From Adineta vaga (Eukaryota > Rotifera), in NCBI GenBank assembly GCA_021613535.1, contig CP075494.1, positions 9,796,001-9,860,000 on the forward strand: a stretch of DNA of 64,000 nucleotides. Direction: 5' to 3'. Made by a program: the position numbers and the translations under genes. The notes under the pieces are model-generated. The model made no database searches. It saw nothing but the letters and a program-made list of their open reading frames with translations, and was not told where the DNA came from. Below are positions 35,817 to 48,560 of the stretch, piece after piece (positions within the stretch are counted from its first letter, which is position 1; every line of letters begins with the position of its first letter).

Positions 35817-36964
35817 TTATGGACTTTCGTTTTCCACTACATTTACCGGCTCATTTTCGATACCAAATCCACCAGCTGGAAATGCTGAATGTCCAAGACC
35901 ATATAAATGACCTGAATATTTTCCTTCATCAATAGAATCTTCGAAGAAGAGTTCTTTCATTTTAAAAAACGCTAAGCCTGTCATTAAACTGTCACTACCA
36001 GCTTGATGTTGTGGACCAATACGTTCAATCTATATAAGAAAAAAGATCACCATTCTAGTTAATAGAATAGAAAAGCGAATCTAAAATATTTACCTCAAGT
36101 TGTTTAGCTACTTCTTCTAAACCACCTTTGAGATTTTTGCAACTTTTCATTAAATATTTGACATCATAGATTGTTGGAAAGAAGATTTTCAATAATTCGA
36201 AAAATTCATTTTCAATATCTGGTAATAATTTTCCAGTCAACATTTTAAGAAGATATCCAAAATCATATCCACTATATAATATTAAAAAAAAAGAAATCAG
36301 TCAAATATGTGAAAATATATGAAAACATACGCATGAAATGAAAGCCATGTGATATTCTCCATAAACACGACACCTGATGTTGTTAACAATTCAGCAAATA
36401 GATGTGGATCGATACCATCTTCTTCATGTTTTTTAAATTGTATACCAGATTTTTGTAGAAGTTCTATTGAGTCTTGAGCATACATATCCATCCTAAAATA
36501 GAATCAAACGATGTGATTGAAGAAAAACAAGCACGGTCATCAAATTGGCCATTTGTTTAGTTTTGTTAATGTCAAAGTTAGTTCTGAGATCTGCTAGACT
36601 TACGTTAAATTAAAATTGAAATTAAATTGATATGAACAGATACCAGGTGGACTTTTGCCTTGACTATCCATGAATGTTAAACCGAGTTGGATAATTTTCA
36701 AAAAGTCCACATTTAATTTCAAACATTGGTATTGATATTCAGCTGTTGTTTTGAATTCTCCCAACGGTCGAACAACAATACCGGGAAATTCCGTATCCTT
36801 AAAACGAACACAAGATATCATGAGAATTTACGAAGAAAAATCAAACTAACCATAGCAACATAAGGGTATTTTAGAATCAGTTTTCTAATTGCACGAAATT
36901 CTTCTTCAACATTATGTGCCCATACATCTTTAATTGTATAGGAAGGAATTGGTTCTTCTGGCAT
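35817..36964 (-). CDS. CNOT7: CNOT7/CNOT8 (CAF1/POP2) deadenylase
   Basis: Five exons from [18 protein letters not shown] at 36964 to the stop at 35817. CAF1 is a DEDD-family 3'-5' exonuclease that shortens poly(A) tails within the CCR4-NOT complex. The catalytic acidic residues are visible in [19 protein letters not shown], in [11 protein letters not shown] and in [20 protein letters not shown]. Other conserved blocks are [39 protein letters not shown] and [20 protein letters not shown]. It is close to 285 aa, as in other animals. The TTCTTTTGTAG acceptor ends at 36980, 15 nt from the ATG. Confidence 0.96.
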
Positions 36965-37272
36965 CTTAGATTTCTATTTCTACAAAAGAAAAAACAATAG
37001 ATATAAATGAAATATTCAATAAATATGACGTACTTTAACAAAAGTACATGACCAATAAAGAGATAGATTTCTCAGTTTTGTCTTTATATTGGAATATTGA
37101 ATGATGAAATCTATGCATATGCAAAGCATATTGGAGAAAAGCTTCATGGAATATTTCTAACCAATCAATAACAACATTTTAATGAAGAAAACTGAAATCA
37201 AGCGACATCTGTCGTTTGAATATTTATATGTTTATTACTGTATGAAAACAAAAAAATTTAGAAAATATTTAA

Positions 37273-37605
37273 TCATTCATCTTCATATTTCATTTGGTCT
37301 TCTGAATGTTTAGATTGACTACATTTTGCCATACATTCTTCTTCATTTTCAAAACGATTTGCATTGCCTACAAATAAAGTAACTAAAGTTTTATATGGCA
37401 TTCGTTTTTCTTTCGTATGTATACCTTCACAACCACCGTAAATAAATTCTTTACATTGATTCGTTGATGGATTGAAATAAAATGACGGAAACATTCCACG
37501 ACATGGACCTGTTGTATGTGGCAATTCACATATAGCAGATCGTGTACACCGAACAATAACTGTTAATGAATACGACAAAATAAGCAGAAATATTAGTTTA
37601 CTCAT
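37273..37605 (-). CDS. Secreted single-domain Kunitz (BPTI) protein with a 57-bp in-frame intron
   Basis: Exons 37425-37605 and 37273-37367 join to 91 aa. The signal peptide is MSKLIFLLILSYSLTVIVRC. The Kunitz domain spans about residues 26-81: ICELPHTTGPCRGMFPSFYF, then CKEFIYGGCEG, NANRFENEEECMAKC, holding the six cysteines. The apparent uninterrupted frame inserts 19 residues in the second half. Those are a 57-bp intron (37368-37424) that happens to be a multiple of three without a stop; removing it restores canonical spacing. The P1 residue is probably Arg in GPCRG. Kunitz proteins usually inhibit serine proteases; the target is unknown. Confidence 0.85.
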   Translation of the reverse strand: MSKLIFLLILSYSLTVIVRCTRSAICELPHTTGPCRGMFPSFYFNPSTNQCKEFIYGGCEGIHTKEKRMPYKTLVTLFVGNANRFENEEECMAKCSQSKHSEDQMKYEDE

Positions 37606-38066
37606 AGCTGAAAATGATTGTATGATGGAAGATAAGAGTAGACTTTAAAAAAAAGAAGAGAACGATTTATGTCCTTATTTTGAGACGATCGGGTTCGATA
37701 TAATGGAATTAGAAAGAAACAAATATGAGTTATAAAATATATGATTAATATCTTTTCACGTCGACGAATAATATGGAAGATATTTGATAAGTATGACAGA
37801 ATTGATGACGTGGCTCTTTAAGAATAGATTTATTCTCATGTATTTTTCGTAAGTAAATCGTAAACATCAATCTCAGAAAAAATAGAAAATGTATATGATT
37901 AGAAATTGGTTATTTATTCTATGATTTAAACATAATAATTATACAAAATTTCGTGATGAAGAAAAGATATACAATTCTAAACAGACATAAATGAAGAGCA
38001 AAAAAAAAAGAAGTCGAAATTAATGTAGAAAAGATATGCTTATATGCTAAGAAAGAAGAAGCATAA
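37606..38066. other. Intergenic Kunitz/RRM2
   Basis: Kunitz promoter and RRM2 3' side. AT-rich; nothing else recognised. Confidence 0.4.
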
Positions 38067-39415
38067 TTAAAATTCAGCATCAAGTGTAAATCGTTGTTCA
38101 GTTGCAGATGTCATTACACCTGCTCGTTGATAATCACCGACCCGTTTTTCAAAAAAATTTGTTTTACCAGTGATTGAAATATTATTCATAAAATCAAATG
38201 GACAATCACAATGATAGATCTATTTAAAAAATAGTCAAGTATGAATGACTTTCAAGAAATTCTAAATAAGATAACTTACTCTCGAACAACCCAGTTCAAT
38301 TAAAAGACGATCAGCAACAAATTTAATATATTGTTCCATGGCTGCAGCATTCATTCCAATAAGTGAACATGGTAAAGCATCAGTGAGAAATTCAATCTCA
38401 AGATTTACAGCTTCACGAAGAATTTCTTCAATTCGTTCAACACTTGGTTTATGAACAATATGTCCAAATAATAAACAAGCAAAATCCGTATGTAAACCCT
38501 TTAAAACAAGAAACGAACAATGTTTTCAATCAACACATTTCTAATTCTCACGTACTTCATCTCGACTGATTAATTCATTGCTAAATGTTAAACCAGGCAT
38601 CACACCACGTTCACGTAACCAAAAAATTGATGCAAATGATCCACTAAAAAAGATACCTTCAACACATGCAAATGCAACTAATCGTTCAGCAAATGGTGTT
38701 TTTTTGTTCATCCAACGAATAGCCCAATCGGCTTTCTTTTTCACATATGGTAACGTTGAAATGGCATTGAATAAAATATCTCTACAAAGAAAAGTGCTCG
38801 CATTTAGTTATCCAATTTCTTTCGAAATCTACCGTTCACGTGGATCTTTAATGTACGTATCAATCAATAAACTATACATTTCCGAATGAATATTTTCAAT
38901 TGCTATTTGAAAACCATAGAAACAACGTGCTTCAGGTAATTGAACTTCGGATGAAAATTTTTCTATCTAATAACCAAGTAAGAACATGATACATTCAGAT
39001 AAAGCTTGAATGATGAATTATTTTCTTTATACATACTAAATTTTCTCCAACAATTCCATCGCTTGCTGCAAAGAAGGCTAAGACATTTTTGATAAAATAT
39101 TGTTCATCAGACGTTAAATTTATCCAATCTTTCATATCATTTGCTAAATCAACTTCTTCACATGTCCAAACAGATGCTAATGCACGTTTATAATAATTCC
39201 ATATATCAGGATATCTTATGGGAAATAAAACATAACGTGAAGGATTTTCACGTAAAAGTGGTTCGTCATCTTTGAGAGATTTGACGAAATCATTCTGAAA
39301 GAAGAACAAATTCTACCGATGTAGAATGAAATCATATTTTGAATAGTAAACTTACATTTAACACATCTTCTTCGATAAGATCAGTTTCACTAGTTGAAAT
39401 AGTTATGTCCCGCAT
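38067..39415 (-). CDS. RRM2: Ribonucleotide reductase small subunit R2
   Basis: About five exons from [17 protein letters not shown] at 39415 to LDAEF at 38067. R2 holds the diiron centre and tyrosyl radical for dNTP synthesis. Conserved blocks: [51 protein letters not shown] (radical Tyr and iron ligands), [40 protein letters not shown] and [20 protein letters not shown]. The C-terminal FTLDAEF is the peptide that docks on the R1 subunit. The N-terminus is short, without the long degron-bearing tail of vertebrate RRM2. Confidence 0.96.
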
Positions 39416-40315
39416 GATATTAATATATATTAAATGATGCTGATGTTCGAACAGAAATCGAATGTATAATGGTATACAAACGTTCTTTCTTTTCCTCTAT
39501 ATATACATGGTGAAATGGATAAACCGTTGGAAAAATCAAACGGACCAATCGGATGAATAGAACTTTGTGTAAAACGAATATGTCATTGTTCATTTTGTAC
39601 AACTGATGACAGAAGAAAGGCACATTTGAAATATATTACGAAGCTACCGGCTACTCTTTTGATGTTCATGAAAGTCTTGTCATCACAAGTATCATATGAC
39701 CATGTATGACTTTATATATCGGCTTCTAGTTATTTTATCAATTGTTTGATTAGATAATATTGAAAATTATATATTATGATTAATGAAATTCTATGAAGAT
39801 AATTTCTTTTCTTCATTTTATGTAGCACTTACTCTCAGTATTTTCACGTGCTGACTGACTAGGCAAAGTTATCATTATTTGTTCAAAGCAGTTATTATGA
39901 ACGTCATGTAGAAGCTTTGTCTTTACAGAGAAAACATGTATTTATTTCACAACTACTGATCGAAATGAATTTAATCTTTCTATGAAAGATAATAGTTTTT
40001 ATTTAAATTTTGTATTGTGCATGATCGACTTTCAATGCATGAAGAAGATTTAAGTAGAATAATTTCAGATAGAAATTTGTACTGAAAAATATAAATTTTA
40101 ATTTTCTTAACATTAATAAATGACGCAAATCTTTAGACCATAGTGTAATCCATCGGACTATACAAGAAATAACGAAGAGAAACAAAGAAATATCGTAGTC
40201 GTATTTATCGACGGAAAAAAAAGAAATTATTTGGTGTACACACAGCGAAGAACGACCTATATATATCCCATACTTTACCTATTATAAACATTCATTTCAT
40301 TCGAAATATACTAAA
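39416..40315. other. Divergent intergenic RRM2/CAP protein
   Basis: About 900 bp without a supported gene. A TATATATAT box at 40258-40266 lies about 55 nt before the CAP-protein ATG. Confidence 0.45.
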
Positions 40316-41022
40316 ATGTTCACACAAATGTACCACATCTTATTTGGTATGATCTTCTTGATTTCAATCGCAAACTGCAAATTGAACAGCTTTCAAGATC
40401 CTAGTGATGATGATATTGAACAAGTTGAGGATCAAAGAGGTAAGACTCTACTTTATGTAGATTAGAGATTAAATTAATCTACAAGTATTTCGTATAGGTT
40501 CAACAGCACAATTTGAAGACGAACTGTTACAAGCACATAATCGTTATCGTGCTCGTCATTGTGTATCACCTCTTCGACTTGACAACAGTCTCAATCGATT
40601 AGCTCAAAACTATGCTGAACAGCTCGCTGAGTCGAATGGAAGAAGTCAGAATCGCCCACAAGGCTTAGGACAAAATCTATATATGAAAAGCACTTTTGGT
40701 GCTGCCAACTCTATACGTGGTGAGTAGATCTTTTTCTTTATATATATATATAGATTAAGTTATACTGCTTTAATGTACGAGAATAGGTGTTGATGCTGCA
40801 AGTGAATGGTATCGTGGAAGTCGATCTTACAATTATGGTCGAGGTGGTTTCTCCATGGAAACAGGCTCATTCACTCAAATGGTTTGGAAAAATTCGCGAA
40901 GTCTCGGAGTCGGTCTTGCTTATACTTCTGATGGTCAAACTGCTCATGTTGTAGCTTTCTATTCACCAGCTGGCAATTTCGGAAATGATTATGAAGATAA
41001 TGTTTTTCCAGATCAGTGTTAA
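40316..41022 (+). CDS. Secreted CAP/SCP-domain protein (GLIPR2-like)
   Basis: Three exons (40316-40439, 40498-40718 or so, about 40787-41022). A signal peptide (MYHILFGMIFLISIANC) is followed by an acidic linker (DPSDDDIEQVED) and a CAP domain: ELLQAHNRYRARHCVSPLRL, NSLNRLAQNYAEQLAES, GLGQNLYM, GVDAASEWYRG, GSFTQMVWKNSRSLGVGLAY and VVAFYSPAGNFGNDYEDNVF. The GN(F)GN..ENV-type ending resembles plant PR-1/GAPR-1 like members. The conserved His and Glu of the CAP cavity are present (FTQMVW replaces the usual HxTQxVW His with Phe). Function unknown; CAP proteins bind sterols or act extracellularly. The neighbouring TATA box suggests regulated expression. Confidence 0.9.
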
Positions 41023-41372
41023 TATTAATTTTTCTGTGTTCCATAATTCTTAATAAATTCATGTAGTCTGATGATATTCGTTTTTTCTCTCTTAATAGAC
41101 AGAAATGATATTGAAGCGGTGAATGTTTTCACCCGATGAAACAAAAATTACATTCTACGACTTATTTGTGAATTTGAAAGATTCATATCATTCTTATTAA
41201 AGATAAAACAAAAGAGATTCGTTTTGTAACGGTAAAACTTTTATTTTTTGTTTATATTCGAAAATAATCGTTGATTCTTTTGCTTAACAATAAAAACAAC
41301 AATAACAACAACTATTTTTCAAAGATATCTTTTTATTTTTTGTTTTGAAATTCCAAGAGGAAATGAATTCTT
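41023..41372. other. Convergent 3' intergenic region
   Basis: 3' ends of the CAP gene and eIF3m. AATAAA is present on both strands in the AT-rich sequence. Nothing else seen. Confidence 0.45.
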
Positions 41373-43084
41373 CTATTTTGTTGTGCTAACAATTGTCTTC
41401 AGATTATTATTAATCATGACTAAATTTGTTTTCCAAGCTTCTAATTTCTCTTTCAAAGATGTCCAATGTTGTTTTGTAAATGTTCGTTGAACTGTACTAT
41501 CGATGATTACTTTCCGAGCAAGATGATCGATTTTACAACGTATCATTTTCGTTCGAACAGCTAAACATAAATGAGACAGTACAGAAAAAAAAGTTAACTA
41601 ATCATATTCATCATTACCTTCGATAATAAAAGATTCAATTTCATCGGTTGGTATTTGCATTTCTTTTTCAATTGTATCGAATGTAACTTCTTTTTGATTT
41701 TCAGCACTTTGAAGAAATGTTAATACACGCATTTTCGTTACATTTCGATCATGTTTTACACCTGAATTAGAAATAAGATGAAATCGTTGATCAAAATGAA
41801 TTTTACCTTGTGCTTCTATGAAGGCTTTTTGAGAAGCATAGAATTCCAAATAATCTTGTAAACGACCAGAAACAAAAATATTCAATAACTAAAATACAAA
41901 TACAAATCAAATAACATTTTCCTAAGAACTTTTTCGATTTACTTTATGAATTGTTCCACCCTCAAGAACTTTCACCGGTTCAAGTAAAAGTAAATGATCC
42001 ATAACAAAGACATTTGGATCATTTATACTATTGATAATACATCTATCAATGAAAAAATACAAATGATAGATTTTTGTTTCATCAAAATAACATACTTTTC
42101 AGCATCAGTACGAGCTTTTAATGCAGTTTCTTTTGTATATGTACCAAGTAATTCAAGTAACAATTGTAAAGCATTGACACTGAAGAGAAAAGAATTTGAA
42201 AACAAAACTCGATTTGGATATTGAAATAAAACACATACGAATCACCAGTAGTTGCATATGCTTCATGCATGTTTCGATAGAGGTCTTGAACTTGATCGGT
42301 TGAAACTTTCCAATCTTTGATCCATTTTTTGACCTAAGATTAAAATAATTTAGTAGAGTTAATTAAGAAAATTCCGAGTCTTGATAATACCTGATTAATT
42401 CCAATGGAAACAGCATTGATACATCGATGATTTCGAGCACATTTGATTAAATCAGATAGAATCTGATATTTTTCTCCAGTACTACGTTCTGGAGCTACAT
42501 AGATCAAATTTGTTAATCTATTCAAAAATATAAAACATTGAAACTTTCATATTTTGTCCTAAACAAACTTTTAACTTACACTCGAAGTTGCATTGGTCCA
42601 TATTTTTCTGGTAGATTAGCATTGGCAATTGCTTCTGAGAATTTCACGATGGGTCCATTGATTTTATCTTCCGGTACAAGTAAAATTAAACTCATCACCG
42701 AATTAAGAAACATTTCCATTTCTAATCAATCATTTATGTTTTTGTTTATGTTTCATTGAACTAATCTCTTACCTCCTTCTGGTATAGATTCTTTAAGAAC
42801 GTTTTTTAATTCGTCAATAATAAATTTAACTTTAGTTTCCAATTCACCTGCTTCACCATCCAAATTCCCTTGACTACCATGATCATGTAAGAATTTTTCG
42901 ATATCTTTCAACTAGAAAATATCAGAACAATAGATAAAAACATGGATCTTTCATATCGAAACATACTTGTGCTTCAGGTTCAATATCCGAGAAAACAGCA
43001 GCGACACACGTAGCTAGAATTAAATAAAAATGAATATGAATTGATTCTGATTATATAAAACTTACTTGGAATGTCTACTTTCAT
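41373..43084 (-). CDS. EIF3M: eIF3m, translation initiation factor 3 subunit M
   Basis: About nine exons from MKVDIPTCVAAVFSDIEPE at 43084 to VSTTK at 41373. eIF3m is a PCI-domain subunit of the eIF3 scaffold on the 40S ribosome. Matching blocks include MFLNSVMSLILLVPED, LRVLTNLIYVAPE, VKKWIKDWKVSTDQVQDLYR, LLELLGTYTKETALKARTDA, DPNVFVMDHLLLLEPVKVLE, HKLLNIFVSGRL, and in the C-terminal PCI part TFDTIEKEMQIPTDEIESFI, AVRTKMIRCKIDH. A TATTTTTAG acceptor ends at 43107, 22 nt before the ATG. The upstream gene on the same strand (CBL) stops only about 110 bp away. Confidence 0.95.
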
Positions 43085-43216
43085 TGTTGTTGACGATGTT
43101 TATTATCTAAAAATACGAATATTTATTAAAATTAATAAATATTGAATGCATATACGAAGTATACACATGTATATTATCTGTTGTCAAAATAATTCAAGAT
43201 AAAAAAAAGAAAAGAA

Positions 43217-45704
43217 CTATTCGAAATTCACGGAAAATTGATTTATTAGTTGCTCTTCAGCATGTTTGACTTGTTGAAGAAATAATTTGGACATTTCATA
43301 CTGTCGAGATAATGAAAAACCATCGGTTAACGTTAATACAGCATCAATACGTGCTTGATCGAAATTATAATCGGAGAGTAATCGATTACGTATGTCATCT
43401 ATTGACCAGAATTGTTCAAAAACGTCGATACCTGGATTTGTAGGTGAACTAGAATGATAGAAATTCTTATAGAATAGGCTATTTTCTTTACAATGATGAG
43501 CTTTAATTTATAAGAAGTATCTCGTGTACAAGTTAGCAAAGATTCCGAATCCATCGGACGATAAGTATAAATTCGCTCTGAATTGAAATCTGAAAATTAT
43601 CTTCTCTTATAAGTTAAATTGAAGTTCTCATACTGTATCAATGTGTTTTCAGTAGTCATGTGATTGCTAAAACCATTATGTGAATCATTCGATACAGTTG
43701 AAAGTTGATCTAAAACATTCTATGGATATATATTCAACATTTCCTTTTATATTCTTACTAAGACTTTCGTTTGATGACATCGATAACAATGGATTTTGAT
43801 TTGTTACAAAAGATCGTGTTGGAAGAAGTAAACTTTCATTTGTATGTAATGGTGGAAGGAATAGATTGGTTTGAAAATATTGTGGAACAATTGAATTCAT
43901 TTGTATATTTACAGGTCGAGGTGGAATTGGAGGAGGAAGAGTTAACGAAGAGGAAGATATATCATCTGAGAAAATATTCACATGATCAATATTTTCATTA
44001 TTTATTGGACGTGAAATTGTGAGCTTTTGTAAATCATGAACATCAGGAGCAGCATCTAATTTCTGTTAGAGAAGTAAACATCGTTTAAGTGAACATATTT
44101 GCTTTAGAAATGAATATCTATTTACATTATCGAATTCCTGTGGACTTGATTCCCTTTTGTTTTGCTTCATTGCACGATCAAATGAATTGACAATAACCGG
44201 TTCAAAACCTTTGATTTCAGCACGACAAAATGGACATAATGCTGATGTTTTGGCTTGATTTTGCTTCTAAAATTCAACGATTTCATTTTTGGAAAATAGA
44301 AATGTTTAAAAGAGGCAAGTACCTGCCAAGCTGTTAAACAAACTTGACAAATTAAATGGCCACATGGTTGAATTTTACTATTTTTATCATTAACCGAACA
44401 TATTTTGCATAATTCAAAACTTGTACCCATATCACTATACAACTCATATTGTTCTTCGGAAACATGAATACGATCAGATTCTGTTGTTTTCAAAGTAGAA
44501 GATAAATCAATTTGAATATTTTTTCCATTTGGATATTTATAACTAAGCAAAACATGATGTGTTTTCTTTTGAATGGATAGAATCAAGATGAAATGATAAA
44601 ACTTACTGTCCGGCTCGTTCTCCATCGATTAAGGATTGAATTAAAGATTTTGTTTGTGGAATTGTTTGAAGAATTTGTTTTTCTGTCGTCACGTACCCAA
44701 TTGCCCATTGACCAAGACGTGTACAACTCAATCGAAATACATAACTACCTGGTTTATCGATATGATTTGTTAAGATTGCTTTCACATCATCATAGATCAT
44801 AAACGCCATAAACCCAGGATGAGTTACAGCAAGTAATTTCCAATTAGTTAACAATGATGACCATGGATGAAATAATCTAAAGATTTTTTCACATCAAATT
44901 TTATAGTGTACGTTTAGAATTTGTTCGAATAGATTCTTACCGTGTGAAGACATCGAATTCAAAGATTGATACATGATTATTATTAGTTAGGTCAATCGTT
45001 TTTTGTAAAGCTATCGATTCATTACATGATTTTATTGAATAAATATGATTTAATTTGTCTTGAAATTCATTCCATGGTACAATAGTTCTGAACAAAGAAG
45101 ATCTTAATTTCAAAGTTCATTTCGTTTCTCATTTTTACCTTTCATTGAAATTCTTTTTCCAAAAATCACTTGCTTCTTGTTTTGTCAATCGAAATTGTTC
45201 GCCTTGAAAATTTCCATTCAAAAATAAAGATTTCAATTCAGTTAAATTATGTGAAAAATACAATGAAAATTTTTTGAATTCTTTTCGATAATTTGATTGT
45301 TCATTATACATCTGATGACCGGCATGTTTAAAACATTCAATTGTTTTCGTACATAATTCCATAAGATTATCAAGAAATATACGAAAATAATTAATAGCAT
45401 TTAATATATCAAGTCGATCTTCATAATTTGTGAGAATCTCACATAAGATTTTATGAAGATCTGGTAGAATATCTAGCATGTATGGCGGCGAATTTTTCAG
45501 ACACATCTTTGGTATTTGACAATATTTGATAATACGATCCATTTGTTTCGAAACTTTCTCAATTAATCGCTTATCGATACGAACATATGGACGATTTTGA
45601 TGCGAGATATTCAGATTCGATGTCATCAATGTTGCATCATTAGTTGTATCTTGTTTCGAACCAAGAATTCGTCGTCGAAAATTAATTCCTGTTGATTGTG
45701 CCAT
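43217..45704 (-). CDS. CBL: CBL-family RING E3 ubiquitin ligase
   Basis: About ten exons from [18 protein letters not shown] at 45704. The tyrosine-kinase-binding region comes first: four-helix part ([20 protein letters not shown]), EF-hand-like part ([20 protein letters not shown]) and SH2 ([20 protein letters not shown], with the phosphate-binding Arg). The linker [18 protein letters not shown] leads into the RING ([27 protein letters not shown]). The tail has a Pro-rich SH3 ligand (PPPIPPRPV) and ends with a UBA-like segment ([18 protein letters not shown]). CBL proteins ubiquitylate activated receptor tyrosine kinases. Acceptor TCTTTCTAG ends at 45720, 15 nt from the ATG; neighbours on both sides are same-strand and close. 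Confidence 0.94.
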
Positions 45705-45853
45705 GGTGTACTATTTCATCTAGAAAGATTTTGATATATTAAATTGTATAAACAAAAATGTCGATATTTTCTTTGACTATAAGAAATACGTTTTTCTCAG
45801 AGATTTTTTTGTTCGAATTTAACATCACAATTAAAAGACAATAGAAAATTGAA

Positions 45854-47201
45854 TTAGACACGATACATATCGATAGGATTCGAAAATTGACTGGATTTCT
45901 TCGAATCACATGGACATAACCAACAGAATATTGGACCTAAATAAAACTTAACTCCAGATTTCAATTCTTCAACTAGTTTCTTTCCTACCTGGACCGAAAA
46001 CTTTGCCGAAGAGAACACGTTTCGGTGGTAAAATTTGTGGTGCATTTCGTGCATTTTCATCGAGTTTTAACGTATCAATCAAACTTCGATCAATGGCAAT
46101 CGATTGTACTTGATCGATGAATACAGTTAGAACAAATATACCAAATAAACAGGCTTCAACACAAATTACGACGGAATGAATTCTAAACAATAAGAAAACG
46201 ATCTGATTAATGAAGAAAAAAAAAGAGATAGAATAAACATACATTTGAGATTCAGTTTTTTGTGGAAAAACAATTAATGCCCAGATAGTAAATATGATTG
46301 CATAGATACTTGTTGCTCCTAAATAAATAGAAAGAAGAAGATAGTGAAGAATTATTCGTCACTCAATGTTTACCAATGTAAAAAAGAAAGAGTATAAAAT
46401 ATTTTTGATTGAATTCACCAACACAATTGTTTACCCCTACAATGAAAGAAGTTGAATCAGGGAAATTTGATATCAAATTTCATTTACATGGACAATGATG
46501 ATCTAATCTAAAAATGAAAAAAACAATATTTTTTTAAAATCCTGAATCTATTCATGCAGCAGAATCTGCAGCAATACTAACCTTCGAACACATCTTTTAC
46601 AAATTCTGAATAGTAAAAGAAAAACACAATCAATCATTAGTATCAAATGCATCTCTTCATATGAAAACTTACCGGCAATGATGTGCACGCGGTGGTCGAT
46701 TTATCTCACATCGATTACAAACTAATTAAAAGAAAACATAAGTATCATTAATCAGATAGAAAGAGTTTTTTATTTCTTACCTGTCCATCCTTCCTCCTCT
46801 GACTACATACAAATAAACAATGATCATTAACAAAAAGACATTTCATCATCAATTATCGTTTACCTTCAAAAGGCTACTTGAATTATCAGTTATTTTCCCA
46901 TCCGATGAGTCAGTAATTCTTTTTGTCAATGATACAAAACCCGGATCGAAATAAGCTGCACGAGCATGTGAAAGAAATGCAAAGAAAGCAAGGGTACAAA
47001 TAATTAAACCATTTAATGTACCATAAAAACTACAAATACATTTTATTTAACTGAATTAAACGAAAAAAACACAATTGAAATTTACCTTTCATTAAATAAT
47101 GGAATAATCATAACAAAAAGTATCACGTATAGACAATGCAAAAGCATTGTATAAGTCAAAGCGATACATATAATTCCACATGGATCCTTTCGTAATAACA
47201 T
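45854..47201 (-). CDS. ZDHHC3/7: ZDHHC3/ZDHHC7-like palmitoyltransferase
   Basis: About eight short exons from MLLRKDPCGIICIALTYTML at 47201 to NPIDMYRV at 45854. Four membrane segments surround the catalytic cysteine-rich domain: [53 protein letters not shown]. The DHHC core is split by an intron after CCA T, which I verified by phase (giving Trp-Val). The FFAFLSHARAAYFDPG motif and the C-terminal LFGKVFG...W.C plus DMYRV end resemble the Golgi enzymes ZDHHC3 and ZDHHC7. The enzyme S-acylates membrane proteins. The stop lies about 134 bp before the CBL acceptor. Confidence 0.9.
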
Positions 47202-47378
47202 TTTCTATTACAGAATAATTCAAATCAGTATGAAGGAATATAAATATACGAGACAACAAGTCTATAATATTCTATTGGTTGACAAAATTCGTCCAATAGG
47301 AATTGAAATATCAACCATACTTGGAATGTCCACTAGCGCAATCTGATTATTTATGTATATATGAAACCAAAATAGAAT

Positions 47379-48560
47379 ATGAATTCCGATGCTATAATTG
47401 ACTTTTTCAGTGGTATCGTAGGTAAAAAATTCATAAGATTATTCTTATTTTTCTATTATGTATATGATTTGTAGGTGCAACAGTCTCGGTTTATGTTGGC
47501 CAACCATTAGATACAATTAAAACGAAATTACAAACATTTCCTAATCGTTATAGAAACTTGTTCGATTGTGGAAAACAGATTCTTCGACAAGATGGTGTAC
47601 GAGGATTGTATGCTGGAACTTTACCATCATTATTAGCTAATACTGCAGGTTTTTATCTTTCAATCGAATATTCTCTTTTGATTTGATACATGAAATAATA
47701 AAAATATTTAGAAAATGGAATTTTATTTATGGCATACGGACAATGTCAGAATCTCATTGCTTTTACTCGAAATAGAACAGATAATGATCAATTGACAACA
47801 GTAGATAATATGGCAGCTGGAAGTTTAGCAGCAGTATTTTCCTCGTTAGTATTATGTCCCACGGAATTGGTTAAATGTCGAACACAAACAATGAGAGAAA
47901 TGGAAATGATCAATCCATCAAATATGAAAAGTCAGATTTCGACGAGAATGTAAGATGAATAAAAATAGAATTCGAGATAAATATACAAAACGATTTTTGT
48001 TCTTTAATTTCTAGTTCACCATTACATATAACACGTAATATAATTCGAAAAGAAGGTTTATCCGGTTTATTTCGTGGATTGACAACTACATTGGTAAGAG
48101 AATGTCCAGGTTATGGCTGTTTTTTTGGTAGTTATGAATTAACAAGATCACTTTTGGTCAATGAAAATCAAAAGAAAGGAGAGATTGGTAATAGCATATT
48201 GTTCTATTTTCTTTCGATAAACTTGAATATTTTACATGAAGGATTTGCAAAAACGTGGATAGCCGGTGGAATGGCAGGCATTTGTTTTTGGTTAATTATG
48301 TTTCCTGTTGATGCCATTAAATCACGTATTCAAGTTTTCAAACCCAAACTTAATTTTTCGAAATATACGATGGAAATTATAAAAAACGAAGGTATAATTA
48401 TCTTGTTTTCCGAATATTTATCAAATTTTGATTTTATTTTCAAGGTTTTTTAACGCTCTATGCTGGTTTACTACCAACTTTAATCCGCACTTTCTTCGCT
48501 ACCGGTACCTTGTTCATTACTTATGAACAAGTTCGCTCTCTTCTTCATCATGCAGTTTAA
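47379..48560 (+). CDS. SLC25A15: SLC25A15-like mitochondrial ornithine carrier
   Basis: About six exons from MNSDAIIDFFSGIVG at 47379 to LLHHAV at 48560. Mitochondrial carrier with three repeats, each with a PX(D/E)XX(K/R) signature: GQPLDTIKTKLQTFPNRYR, CPTELVKCRTQTMREMEM and FPVDAIKSRIQVFKPKLN. The sequence between, such as GTLPSLLANTAENGILFMAY and RECPGYGCFFGSYELTRS, matches ORNT1/SLC25A15, the ornithine/citrulline exchanger of the urea cycle. A closely related basic amino-acid carrier cannot be ruled out. WDR24 follows on the same strand 147 bp later. Confidence 0.9.
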
